33,103 nt of DNA from Prevotella sp. (GTDB lineage Bacteria > Bacteroidota > Bacteroidia > Bacteroidales > Bacteroidaceae): the NCBI GenBank assembly GCA_017483185.1, contig JAFULM010000034.1, positions 1 to 33,103 of the forward strand, read 5' to 3'. The position numbers and the translations under genes were made by a program. The notes under the pieces were generated by a model. The model had not been told where the DNA came from and ran no database searches. It saw only the letters and a list, made by a program, of their open reading frames with translations. This document shows positions 8,415-15,600 of the stretch, one piece after another. The stretch's first letter is position 1. Each line of letters opens with the position of its first letter.

Positions 8415-8951
8415 ATGAGCATAGTCAAAATCAAGGACAAAGTGTTTGAAACATCCATTTCCGAGACCGAGATCAAGCAGAGGGTGAAAGCTGTTGCGGA
8501 GGAGATAAACCGCGACATGGCGGGACGCAACCCGCTGTTGCTTGCCGTTCTCAACGGCTCGTTCGTCTTTGCAGCCGACCTCATGCGCGAGTTGACCATC
8601 CCCTGCGAGATTTCCTTCGTCAAGTTGGCGTCCTATCAGGGAACGACATCGACGGGAAAGATCAAAGAAGTGTTCGGTATCAACGAGGACCTGACCGACC
8701 GCGACGTCATCATCGTAGAGGACATCGTCGAAAGCGGACTGACCATGAAACGCATGATCGAGAGCCTCGGCACGAGAAATCCGGCGTCGGTGAGCATCTG
8801 TACGTTGCTGCTCAAACCGGAACGGCTGAAGACCCAGCTCGACATCAAGTATGTCGCGTTCAAGATTCCCAACGACTTCATCCTCGGATACGGACTTGAT
8901 TACGACCAGCAGGGCCGCAATCTGCGGGACATCTACACGCTGAAAGAATGA
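8415..8951 (+). CDS. hpt: Hypoxanthine phosphoribosyltransferase
   Basis: A 178-residue cytoplasmic purine-salvage enzyme making IMP (and usually GMP) from the free base and PRPP. The PRPP-binding motif VIIVEDIVESGLT is at residues 98-110, the pyrophosphate loop LNGSF at 46-50, the flexible loop SYQGTTSTG at 73-81 and the purine-binding segment KIPNDFILGYGLDYDQQGRN near 150-169. Length matches bacterial HPRT. It is 71 bases upstream of adk on the same strand with no terminator between, so the two nucleotide enzymes are probably co-transcribed. Confidence 0.95.
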   Translation: MSIVKIKDKVFETSISETEIKQRVKAVAEEINRDMAGRNPLLLAVLNGSFVFAADLMRELTIPCEISFVKLASYQGTTSTGKIKEVFGINEDLTDRDVIIVEDIVESGLTMKRMIESLGTRNPASVSICTLLLKPERLKTQLDIKYVAFKIPNDFILGYGLDYDQQGRNLRDIYTLKE

Positions 8952-9022
8952 CGGCCGGCGCTCGACGGACAAAAGACAAAGACTCTTCAATAGAACTTTT
9001 AAGGTAAAACAGACATACAGTA

Positions 9023-9595
9023 ATGAAGAATATTGTGATATTCGGTGCCCCCGGTTCAGGAAAGGGGACACAAAGCGAACTGATCATCAAAAACTACGGG
9101 CTCGGCCACATCTCAACCGGCGACGTGCTTCGCAGCGAGATCAAGAAAGGAACGGAATTAGGAAAGACGGCTGCTTCGTTCATCGACAAGGGCCAACTCA
9201 TCCCCGACGACCTGATGATAGACATCCTCGCCGGCGTCTACGACAGCTTCGGACCGGACCACAAGGGTGTCATCTTCGACGGTTTCCCCCGCACCATACC
9301 CCAGGCTGACGCCCTCAAGGCGATGCTCGCCAAGCGCGGCCACAAGATTGCGGCCATGATCGAGCTGGACGTTCCGGAGGAGGAGCTGATGACGCGGCTC
9401 ATCAACCGCGGCAAGGAGAGCGGACGCTCGGACGACAACGAGGAGACCATCAGAAAGCGCCTTGACGTCTACCACAACCAGACGGCGCCGCTCATCGACT
9501 GGTATAAGGCCGACGGCACCCACCACCACATCGACGGCCACGGCGCGCTGGACCGCATCTTCAGCGACATCGCCGCCGTGATCGACAACGTCTGA
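9023..9595 (+). CDS. adk: Adenylate kinase
   Basis: A 190-residue cytoplasmic enzyme balancing ATP, ADP and AMP. It shows the P-loop GAPGSGKGT (residues 8-16), the AMP-site STGD (31-34), DGFPRT (86-91) and the INRGKESGRSDDNEETIRKR region (127-146). The LID is the short form without zinc-binding cysteines, which explains the length below the 214 residues of E. coli Adk and is usual in Bacteroidetes. It lies downstream of hpt and ends before a clear terminator. In relatives obgE often follows here; in this window obgE is at 20748 on the other strand. Confidence 0.96.
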   Translation: MKNIVIFGAPGSGKGTQSELIIKNYGLGHISTGDVLRSEIKKGTELGKTAASFIDKGQLIPDDLMIDILAGVYDSFGPDHKGVIFDGFPRTIPQADALKAMLAKRGHKIAAMIELDVPEEELMTRLINRGKESGRSDDNEETIRKRLDVYHNQTAPLIDWYKADGTHHHIDGHGALDRIFSDIAAVIDNV

Positions 9596-9636
9596 GACTG
9601 TCACGGTCACAAGAAGCGACCGTAAGACATACAACA

Positions 9637-9699
9637 AAAGGGACACGGAGGTATGGAGACCGCAGGATCTTTCCTTTCTCCATGTCCCTTTCTTTTTTT
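9637..9699 (+). terminator. Rho-independent terminator after adk
   Basis: AAAGGGACACGGAG pairs with CTCCATGTCCCTTT (two mismatches) around a loop of about 27 bases, and TCTTTTTTT follows. This ends the hpt-adk transcript. Confidence 0.75.
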
Positions 9700-9722
9700 A
9701 AGCAAGTGAACAATATCCGTCC

Positions 9723-9829
9723 ATACAACCAAAACGCAAAGGCCGCAAAGGCGCAAAGACACTGTTCGTATAGCCTGTTCTATACCGATAAGACTTTGCG
9801 GCTTTGCGGCCTTTGCGTTTTGGTTGTAT
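9723..9829. repeat. Long inverted repeat built of GCAAAG units
   Basis: Two arms of about 36 bases, beginning ATACAACCAAAACGCAAAGG and ending in its complement, flank a loop of roughly 35 bases containing TATAGCCTGTTCTATA. It sits between adk and the polyferredoxin gene and could form a large cruciform or RNA hairpin. The GCAAAGgC unit also occurs at 29117-29142. Confidence 0.8.
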
Positions 9830-9876
9830 AGACAAACTGCAATGGTCCAAACTTATATACACCAATAAAAAGAAAT

Positions 9877-10566
9877 ATGGCAAAGAAACAATTTCACCGT
9901 CACCTCGAAACCAAGGGTCTGCCACTCTACTGGATTCTCATCGTCTATCTCATCGTGGGATACTTCTACCCCATCATCGGCTGGCTGGCCCTCATCTGCA
10001 TGATTGCTCCCGTCGCGTTTGCCGTGCGCCGGGGCCGCTGGTGGTGCGGCAATGCGTGTCCGCGTGGCAGCCTCTACGACCGCGTGCTCTCACGCTACTC
10101 TCCCCACAGACCGATACCGGCGTTCGTCCGGACGTTCGGTTTCCGGCTTTTCATGGTGATGTTCATCTTCACGATGTTCGGCGTACAGATGTATTTCGCC
10201 TGGGGCGACTGGTCGGCAATGGGCAAGGTCTTCTGGAACATCATTCTCCTGACGACCATCGTCGGCGTCACGCTGTCGTTCATCTATGCCCCGCGCACGT
10301 GGTGCTCGTTCTGTCCGATGGGCACGCTGTCATCGTGGGTGACGCCGCGGAGCGGCCGGCTGCCCGAAAACTACCGCCGGATAAAGGTCAGCGCGACATG
10401 CCAGATGAAGTGCAAGAGCTGTGCCCGCGTCTGTCCGATGCAACTGACACCCTACGACAGCCGCGGACAGGAGGAGGGCTATCTCCATCCGGACTGCATA
10501 AAATGTGGCAAATGTGTCACGGCCTGTCCAATAAAGATAATGTCGCTGAACGGCAAAAAGGATTAA
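9877..10566 (+). CDS. NapH/NosR-type membrane 4Fe-4S polyferredoxin
   Basis: A 229-residue inner-membrane protein. Hydrophobic segments lie at about residues 17-50, 88-108 and 117-137. Cysteine motifs follow them: C57xxxC61P, C143xxC146P, then two clusters in the soluble tail, C175xxxC179xxC182xxxC186P and C207xxCxxCxxxC217P. The second is a canonical 4Fe-4S ferredoxin motif; the first has an extra residue between its first two cysteines. This arrangement is that of the NapH/NosR/CcoG-like family, which passes electrons from quinol or ferredoxin to periplasmic or membrane reductases. No reductase partner is nearby, so the partner is unknown. It has its own terminator at 10616-10660. Confidence 0.85.
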   Translation: MAKKQFHRHLETKGLPLYWILIVYLIVGYFYPIIGWLALICMIAPVAFAVRRGRWWCGNACPRGSLYDRVLSRYSPHRPIPAFVRTFGFRLFMVMFIFTMFGVQMYFAWGDWSAMGKVFWNIILLTTIVGVTLSFIYAPRTWCSFCPMGTLSSWVTPRSGRLPENYRRIKVSATCQMKCKSCARVCPMQLTPYDSRGQEEGYLHPDCIKCGKCVTACPIKIMSLNGKKD

Positions 10567-10615
10567 GCGAAGGGCACGGCCCTGCCTCGCCGTGTCATAT
10601 ATATTTACAAAACAG

Positions 10616-10660
10616 AAGCCGCCGAAATGTCCGGAAATCGGGATTTCGGCGGCTTTTTTT
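10616..10660 (+). terminator. Rho-independent terminator of the polyferredoxin gene
   Basis: The perfect 13-base stem AAGCCGCCGAAAT / ATTTCGGCGGCTT is separated by a 14-base loop and followed by TTTTT, 50 bases after the stop codon. Confidence 0.85.
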
Positions 10661-10690
10661 GTCCCGTAAGGCCCTTACGGCATGTCAAGA

Positions 10691-10959
10691 AGCCCCTCTG
10701 ACTCCATCGAAAGGAGGAGCTTGGGATGCCGGGAGGGCCCTGCGGCTCTTCATTTTTGAAAAAGTTGACGAGTTTTTGATTGCCGAAAAAGGACCAGAAA
10801 GAGGGTCTCGTCGAGCAACGGGGCCCTTATTGCATCGCAACGAGCACGCCGTCATGTTGCAACGGGGCCGCCGCCAGAGAGCAATAGCAGCCCCGTTGCA
10901 ACCCCGCGGGGCCCTTACGGGAAGCCCAAGCTCCCCCTTTGGGGGAGTCAGAGGGGGCC
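10691..10959. repeat. MITE-like dispersed repeat with inverted ends
   Basis: About 269 bases bounded by imperfect inverted ends of about 35 bases (10691-10725 and 10925-10959), sharing CCCCTCTGACTCC and GGAGCTTGGG. The interior of about 190 bases is closely matched, in reverse orientation, by 32925-33103, including AGTTTTTGATT, the GAGCAACGGGGCC box and GAGCACGCCGTCATGTTGCA. It encodes no plausible protein. The outer end is exactly where the palindrome stops. The call 'MITE-like' rests on structure only; no target-site duplication was established. Confidence 0.7.
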
Positions 10960-10994
10960 GTATGTTTGTAAGTGACTGTCTGCCAGCAGTTTGC

Positions 10995-11098
10995 AAAAGC
11001 CATCGTTTTTCGCCCGAAAAAACCGCGCGATTTTGACCTTCGTGAGATTTGAAAATTTGGGAGCGTGGCCGAAAAATTTTGGAAAGTGCCCCTGAATT
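10995..11098. repeat. AT-rich dispersed repeat, inverted partner of 32742-32850
   Basis: This stretch contains GATTTTGACCTTCGTGAGAT followed by TTGAAAATTTGGGAGCGTGG. The reverse complement of 32742-32850 carries nearly the same text, with one or two changes (CATGAG, GCGAGG). In both places it is next to the GC-rich repeat, so the two parts form one composite repeat present in opposite orientations. Confidence 0.75.
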
Positions 11099-11172
11099 TT
11101 GCGGTAAAATTCAGAAAAAAGAAGACAAATGCGTGTATGGCCGCAACCATACACGCATAAAGATAAATCAAA

Positions 11173-11292
11173 GTAGAGTCGCGACCGCCTCCGTGCCACA
11201 TGGTTTATATGAAAAATCACCCATGTATATCACTCCATCGACCGTGTTGAACCGGTTGGCACCGTGGCGGTCGCGACGGGTCGCGACCCTAC
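11173..11292. repeat. REP-like inverted repeat, GTCGCGACC family, copy 1
   Basis: The left arm has AGTCGCGACCGCCTCCGTGC (11176-11195), and the right arm (11255-11292) ends GGCGGTCGCGACGGGTCGCG followed by ACCCTAC. It is the same family as 24382-24547 and 27605-27769. Its last bases form the TAG stop of the adjacent minus-strand DJ-1 gene, so the element abuts that gene's 3' end. Confidence 0.85.
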
Positions 11293-11843
11293 TATCGGAT
11301 ATAGCGCATGCCCGTGGCCACATTGTGGGCCGTCTGCTCGTCGGTGAGCATGGCCAACAGGCGGTAGGCGTAAGGGAACGTGGCGGCAGGACCTTCGCCG
11401 GTTGTGATATTGCCGTCGGTTGTGACAGGTTCGCCGGTATAGGTCGCACCGGTCATACGGTCCTCAAAACCGGGATAGCACGTCGCACGACGGCCTTCGA
11501 GCAGCCCGAGCGAACCGAGCACCATCGGGGCGGCACAGATTGCGGCGATATGACGGCCGGCGGCATTGTGGCGCACGAGCAGGTCGCGGAGTTCCTCACA
11601 CTCGTTCAGGTTTTCCGCTCCGGGCATACCGCCGGGCAACATCAGCAGGTCGGCATCCTCATAGTCGGACTCATCGAAGAACATGTCCGCCTTGACAATG
11701 ACGCCATGAGATGACTCTACGGCTTTCAGGCATGATATACTCACGGTCTTGACGTCAACTCCGCCGCGGCGGAGGATGTCCAAAGCGCCCAACGCCTCGA
11801 TGTCCTCGAAGCCGTTGGCAAGAAACAGATAAACTTTTGGCAT
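11292..11843 (-). CDS. DJ-1/PfpI (ThiJ/YajL-like) family protein
   Basis: A 183-residue cytoplasmic protein of the DJ-1/PfpI glutamine-amidotransferase-like fold. The nucleophile elbow AICAAP puts the reactive cysteine at Cys103, and GFEDIEA near the N-terminus supplies the conserved acidic partner Glu16. LMLPGGMPGAENL (67-79) and the GEGPAATFPYA segment (about 149-159) match the DJ-1/YajL subgroup rather than PfpI proteases. Family members act as oxidative-stress proteins, chaperones or deglycases; the exact activity here cannot be told. It follows pdxJ by 80 bases on the same strand, but a hairpin lies between. Confidence 0.88.
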   Translation of the reverse strand: MPKVYLFLANGFEDIEALGALDILRRGGVDVKTVSISCLKAVESSHGVIVKADMFFDESDYEDADLLMLPGGMPGAENLNECEELRDLLVRHNAAGRHIAAICAAPMVLGSLGLLEGRRATCYPGFEDRMTGATYTGEPVTTDGNITTGEGPAATFPYAYRLLAMLTDEQTAHNVATGMRYIR

Positions 11844-11859
11844 AGGTCTTATTATTTTG

Positions 11860-11910
11860 TTTGGGGAGTTAGAGAAGTTTGGGGAGCGATAACTCCTCTA
11901 ACTCCCCAAA
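11860..11910. repeat. Hairpin of GGGGAGTTAGAG repeats between pdxJ and the DJ-1 gene
   Basis: TTTGGGGAGTTAGAGAAGTT (11860-11879) pairs with 11891-11910 with one mismatch over 20 bases around an 11-base loop. It lacks a clear T tract on the minus strand after the stem. A related half-element, AAGGAGTTAGAGGAAGTTA, lies at about 20767-20785 upstream of obgE, so this is another dispersed repeat. Confidence 0.75.
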
Positions 11911-11923
11911 CTCCTTTAACTCC

Positions 11924-12640
11924 TTAATTACTTAACTCCTCCTTATACATTCTCACCGTCTCGCGCAAGCCCATGTATATGGCGTCGCAGATGAGGGCGT
12001 GGCCGATGCTCACCTCGTCCACCCAAGGGATGCAGCGATGGAAGTAGTGGAGATTTTGGAGACTGAGGTCGTGACCGGCGTTGAGTCCCAATCCCTGACG
12101 GCGGGCTTCTTCGGCGGCGGCGACGAACGGAGCGATGGCAGCCTCACGGTCGGCGGCATAGCCGGAAGCATAAGGCTCGGTGTAGAGTTCGACACGGTCG
12201 GCGCCACACTCGCGGGCTCCCGCCACCATCGCGGGATCGGCATCGACGAAGATGGACGTACGTATGCCCGCCTCGCGGAAACGGGCCACGGTGTCGGTCA
12301 GAAACGTGCGGTTGGCGACGGTGTCCCAACCGTGGTTGGACGTCAGTTGGTCGGCGGCATCGGGGACGAGAGTCACCTGTGTGGGACGGACCTCGAGGAC
12401 GAGGTCGATATAGGAGGGGATGGGATTGCCCTCGATGTTCAGTTCGGTGGTGATGTGGCTGCGGATGTCGCGCACGTCCTGATAGCGTATGTGGCGCTCG
12501 TCTGGACGCGGGTGGACGGTGATGCCCTCGGCACCGAACATCTCGCAGTCGAGAGCTGTCCGGAGCACGTCGGGATTGTTGGCGCCACGCGCATTGCGCA
12601 GAGTGGCTATCTTATTGATGTTTACGCTTAATTTGGTCAT
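11924..12640 (-). CDS. pdxJ: Pyridoxine 5'-phosphate synthase
   Basis: A 238-residue TIM-barrel enzyme of the DXP-dependent vitamin B6 pathway. It condenses 3-amino-2-oxopropyl phosphate with 1-deoxy-D-xylulose 5-phosphate to pyridoxine 5'-phosphate. Family motifs are [14 protein letters not shown] at residues 5-18 and [14 protein letters not shown] at about 39-52, which carry active-site Asn, His, Arg and Glu residues. [13 protein letters not shown] near 200 and VSIGHALI near 218 form the C-terminal phosphate region. Length agrees with E. coli PdxJ (243 aa). It is divergent from nadK, an arrangement I recall as common in Bacteroidales. Confidence 0.95.
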   Translation of the reverse strand: MTKLSVNINKIATLRNARGANNPDVLRTALDCEMFGAEGITVHPRPDERHIRYQDVRDIRSHITTELNIEGNPIPSYIDLVLEVRPTQVTLVPDAADQLTSNHGWDTVANRTFLTDTVARFREAGIRTSIFVDADPAMVAGARECGADRVELYTEPYASGYAADREAAIAPFVAAAEEARRQGLGLNAGHDLSLQNLHYFHRCIPWVDEVSIGHALICDAIYMGLRETVRMYKEELSN

Positions 12641-12689
12641 TTCTCCTTAATTATCGGTCTGTTTCTGTTATGTTCTCGTCAAAAATACG

Positions 12690-12697
12690 TAAATTTG
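12690..12697 (+). promoter_or_regulatory. -7 promoter element, probably of nadK
   Basis: TAAATTTG matches TAnnTTTG, about 150 bases before the nadK start. If used, it gives a long leader running through the pdxJ promoter on the other strand. Confidence 0.45.
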
Positions 12698-12780
12698 CAG
12701 ACATCATCACCTGCCGCGGCAACGCGACCGCTTCCGAAATGCACGGAGAGAACGGCACGGCAAGTGGTGGCTGCTGCGTG

Positions 12781-12788
12781 CAAAGGTA
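12781..12788 (-). promoter_or_regulatory. -7 promoter element, probably of pdxJ
   Basis: On the minus strand TACCTTTG matches TAnnTTTG and is followed by GCA, a common context in this phylum. It lies about 140 bases before the pdxJ start. Confidence 0.45.
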
Positions 12789-12849
12789 ATGAATGTTTAC
12801 CAAACAACGGCACACGCACGGCTAAAGATATATAAAAACATGGATTTTT

Positions 12850-13737
12850 ATGACATCACGAAAACTTGATTTCGCCATTTTCGGAAATACTTTTCAGACC
12901 AAAAAGTCAACCGCCATACGCGATGTGCTCGCCTCACTGGCCGCCCACGGAGCGGGAGTGGTCATCGACCGCGACTACCACGACTTTCTCGTCGGCGAGG
13001 GACTCATCGGCAAGGGACAGGCCACGGTGTTCGACGGCGACGCTTTCGAGGCAGACTTTGTCATCTCGATGGGCGGCGACGGTACGTTCCTGAAAGCCGC
13101 CGCCCGCGTAGGGACAAAAGACATACCCGTCATCGGAGTCAACATGGGACGCTTAGGCTTTTTGGCCGACGTCGGACCGAACGAATTTGACGAAACCATC
13201 GACGCGCTCTACCGCGGATGCTACACCATCGAAAACCGCGTTGTCATCAAGGTCGAAACCGACGGCGAGCCACTCGCGGGATGCGACTGCGCACTGAACG
13301 ACGTGGCCATACTGAAGCGGGACAACGCCTCGATGATCTCCATCCACACAAGCGTCAACGGCGAATATGTCACCACATTTCAGGCGGACGGGCTGGTAGT
13401 GAGCACGCCGACGGGCTCGACGGCCTACTCGCTGTCCAACGGCGGACCAATCATCGTCCCGGGAACACACGTGCTGGCCCTGACGGCTGTCGCACCACAC
13501 AGTCTGAACATCCGACCTATCGTCATCTCGGACGATTCGGAGATCACGCTGGCAGTGGAGAGCCGAAGCCACAACTTTCTCGTGGCCGTGGACGGACGGT
13601 CGGAAAAGTGCTGCGACGTGACGAGGCTGACGCTCCGCAAGGCACCATACAGCGCGAAAATCGTCAAGCGCAGCGGCACACGCTACTTCGACACGCTGCG
13701 ACACAAGATGATGTGGGGTAAGGATGCAAGACTTTAA
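12850..13737 (+). CDS. nadK: NAD kinase
   Basis: A 295-residue cytoplasmic kinase that phosphorylates NAD to NADP, the only route to NADP. The diagnostic GGDGT is in ISMGGDGTFLKAA at residues 72-84. LNDVAILK (about 148-155) and the TPTGSTAYSLSNGGPI loop (about 185-200), which binds NAD, are intact. Length is normal. The ATG at 12850 is used; the ATG at 12840 is out of frame. It is divergent from pdxJ and followed by a short low-complexity repeat and an ABC exporter on the same strand. nnr, which repairs NAD(P)H, is in the palindrome, so the window holds two NAD(P) genes. Confidence 0.96.
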   Translation: MTSRKLDFAIFGNTFQTKKSTAIRDVLASLAAHGAGVVIDRDYHDFLVGEGLIGKGQATVFDGDAFEADFVISMGGDGTFLKAAARVGTKDIPVIGVNMGRLGFLADVGPNEFDETIDALYRGCYTIENRVVIKVETDGEPLAGCDCALNDVAILKRDNASMISIHTSVNGEYVTTFQADGLVVSTPTGSTAYSLSNGGPIIVPGTHVLALTAVAPHSLNIRPIVISDDSEITLAVESRSHNFLVAVDGRSEKCCDVTRLTLRKAPYSAKIVKRSGTRYFDTLRHKMMWGKDARL

Positions 13738-13845
13738 AGACATTAAGGACCTTAAAGACCTTAAAAACCCCTAAAGCCCTTAAAGACCCTAAAGCCCTTA
13801 AAGACCCTAAAGCCCTTAAAGAGCCCCCAAAAACCCTTTTCAAAA
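13738..13845. repeat. Low-complexity tandem repeat between nadK and the ABC exporter gene
   Basis: The 18-base unit TTAAAGACCCTAAAGCCC is repeated about three times with degenerate relatives on both sides, using only ACCTTAAAG- and CCCTAAAG-like words. It fills almost the whole gap between the two plus-strand genes. It has no coding capacity and no terminator shape. Confidence 0.85.
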
Positions 13846-13850
13846 AGAAT

Positions 13851-15524
13851 ATGCTCCCAAGACTATTCCATAAGAAAGAAGAGAAATATCCAGCCACCAT
13901 CATCCTGCGATGGCTATGGCAGACGTCGCGAGGCAACAGACGTCAGGCTCTGCTCAACGTGCTCCTCGGGCTGGCTGACGTGGCCGTCAGTCTCGGTTCG
14001 GTGTGGGCCATACAGCGCGCGATAGACACTGCTGCCGGTACACGTCAAGGGTCACTGTGGATGGCGGTGGGCGTGATGGCTGCGCTGATAGCTTGCGAAT
14101 TTGCCATATCCATCGGACGGGTCTGGGTGAAAAACATTCTCGGCATCCGCGCACAAAACCGCATGCAATGGCGCATGATGGACCGACTGCTGTCGTCGGA
14201 GTGGCGGGGACGCGAGAAGTATCATAGCGGCGACATCGTCAACCGATTGGAGCAGGACACGACGACGGTGGTGACGTTTCTGACGGAGACGTTGCCGGGA
14301 GCACTCTCCGTGGTCACGATGTTCATCGGAGCGTTCCTCTATCTGATGAACATGGACACCGTGCTGGCCATCATCACGGTGGCCATTCTCCCGTTGTTCA
14401 TCATCCTAAGCCGTGTATATGTCGCACGAATGAGAAAGTTCACCCGCATGGTGCGCTCGTGTGACAGCCGCGTACAGAGCATTCTCCAGGAAACCGTGCA
14501 ACACCGCATGGTGGTCAAGACACTGGAGTGCGGCGGGAGCATGCTCGGACGACTCGATGACAGCCACACGGCGCTGAGGACGCACGTCCGCAAACGCACG
14601 GAATTTTCGGTCGTGTCCAATCTCATCCTCAACACAGGATTCTCGCTCGGCTATCTCGTGGCGTTCCTATGGAGCGCGATGCGGCTCTATCACCATACTA
14701 TCACGTTCGGAGCGATGACAGCTTTTCTGCAACTGGTCTACCGCATACAGGGGCCGGCCCGCGATCTCATGCGGTTGGCTCCGGCTTTCGTGGCGGTATT
14801 CACTGCGGCCGAGAGACTCATGGAGCTGGAAGACATGCCACAGGAGGAGCAGGGACGAAGGATAAGGCTGGCCGGCCCGTGCGGAGTGAGACTGACGGAC
14901 GTGAGCTACACTTACGACGGAGGCAGCAGACGGATTGTCGACCGGCTGACGTTCGACTTCCCGCCGGGCAGCTGCACCGCCATACTGGGTGAGACGGGAG
15001 CGGGCAAGACGACTCTCGTCCGGATCATTCTCGCGCTGATCAGACCGCAGAAGGGACGCGCCGAAATCTACGACGCATCCGGCGCCCACGACATTTCACC
15101 CCTGACACGGTGCAACTTCGTATATGTCCCGCAGGGCAACACGCTCCTCAGCGGAACAATACGCGACAATCTGCTGCTCGGGAACCCCAAAGCGACGGAC
15201 GATGATATGAGACGGGCGTTGCAGACGGCCTGCGCCGACTTTGTCTTCGACACGCCCGACGGACTCGACACGGTGACATCGGAGACCGGCGGCGGACTCA
15301 GCGAGGGTCAGGCCCAACGCATCGCCATCGCACGAGGATTGCTCAGGGACCGCGCCGTCATGCTGTTTGACGAGGCCACCAGCGCTCTCGATATGGAGAC
15401 GGAGAGACTTCTGCTGCACAACATCCTGAACACAAAGGACAAGACGGTCATCTTCATCACCCACCGTCCGGCCGTGGTGGACTATTGCGACCGCGTACTG
15501 AAAGTCGGGAAGGAGATGTCCTAA
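13851..15524 (+). CDS. ABC exporter, fused permease/ATPase (MsbA/MdlB type)
   Basis: A 557-residue half-transporter expected to act as a dimer in the inner membrane. The membrane domain (about residues 25-320) has several hydrophobic segments typical of a six-helix type I exporter. The ATPase domain follows: Walker A GETGAGKT at about 380, Q-loop VPQGN, signature LSEGQ at about 482, Walker B AVMLFDEATSALD at about 502, and the H-loop THRP at about 536. All catalytic residues are present. Substrate cannot be told from sequence; lipids, peptides or drugs are all possible. It is probably translated from the nadK transcript or a promoter inside the repeat. A terminator follows. Confidence 0.9.
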   Translation: MLPRLFHKKEEKYPATIILRWLWQTSRGNRRQALLNVLLGLADVAVSLGSVWAIQRAIDTAAGTRQGSLWMAVGVMAALIACEFAISIGRVWVKNILGIRAQNRMQWRMMDRLLSSEWRGREKYHSGDIVNRLEQDTTTVVTFLTETLPGALSVVTMFIGAFLYLMNMDTVLAIITVAILPLFIILSRVYVARMRKFTRMVRSCDSRVQSILQETVQHRMVVKTLECGGSMLGRLDDSHTALRTHVRKRTEFSVVSNLILNTGFSLGYLVAFLWSAMRLYHHTITFGAMTAFLQLVYRIQGPARDLMRLAPAFVAVFTAAERLMELEDMPQEEQGRRIRLAGPCGVRLTDVSYTYDGGSRRIVDRLTFDFPPGSCTAILGETGAGKTTLVRIILALIRPQKGRAEIYDASGAHDISPLTRCNFVYVPQGNTLLSGTIRDNLLLGNPKATDDDMRRALQTACADFVFDTPDGLDTVTSETGGGLSEGQAQRIAIARGLLRDRAVMLFDEATSALDMETERLLLHNILNTKDKTVIFITHRPAVVDYCDRVLKVGKEMS

Positions 15525-15557
15525 TGTCTGAAGAAAAAAGATTGGAGTTTGTTTTAT

Positions 15558-15600
15558 GTCCGGTCAGGGGTTCATTCATACCTGACCGGACTTGTTTTAT
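15558..15600 (+). terminator. Terminator between the ABC exporter and MutS-like genes
   Basis: A perfect 11-base stem GTCCGGTCAGG / CCTGACCGGAC with a 12-base loop, followed by TTGTTTTAT. It lies in the 72-base gap of two converging genes and may also act on the minus strand. Confidence 0.8.

Larger units (their letters stand above)
1..10959. repeat. Giant near-perfect palindrome (two 5.4-kb inverted arms)
   Basis: Positions 1-5436 are the reverse complement of 5524-10959, with every paired coordinate summing to 10960. All five genes in the left arm recur with identical proteins and mirrored coordinates in the right arm. The only difference I found is one extra A at 5523, next to the central hairpin. 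The outer end coincides with window base 1, so the true extent on the left cannot be seen. After 10959 the right arm continues into unique DNA. Such a long palindrome with no real spacer is normally unstable in bacteria, which favours a fold-back artefact of assembly or amplification. A fresh inverted duplication is the alternative. Confidence 0.97.
10567..11291. other. 725-base gene-free stretch between the polyferredoxin and DJ-1 genes
   Basis: It consists of the polyferredoxin terminator (10616-10660), the MITE-like repeat (10691-10959), the AT-rich repeat (10995-11098) and REP-like copy 1 (from 11173). The open frames seen here on both strands encode Arg/Pro/Cys-rich repeat translations, not proteins. 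Confidence 0.75.

Noticed and set aside
1-10959. Palindrome as a hairpin telomere or replication origin of a linear replicon
   Set aside because: The centre is a terminator-like hairpin flanked by ordinary genes, not a resolvase-type site, and no telomere resolvase or replication gene is present.
9804-11036. 410-residue frame overlapping the polyferredoxin gene
   Set aside because: It is out of frame with the real gene and reads on through terminator and repeats; the Arg/His/Pro-rich product has no domain.
13738-13845. CCCTAAAG words as telomere-like repeat
   Set aside because: The words are irregular and sit between two bacterial genes; the likeness to eukaryotic telomeres is by chance.
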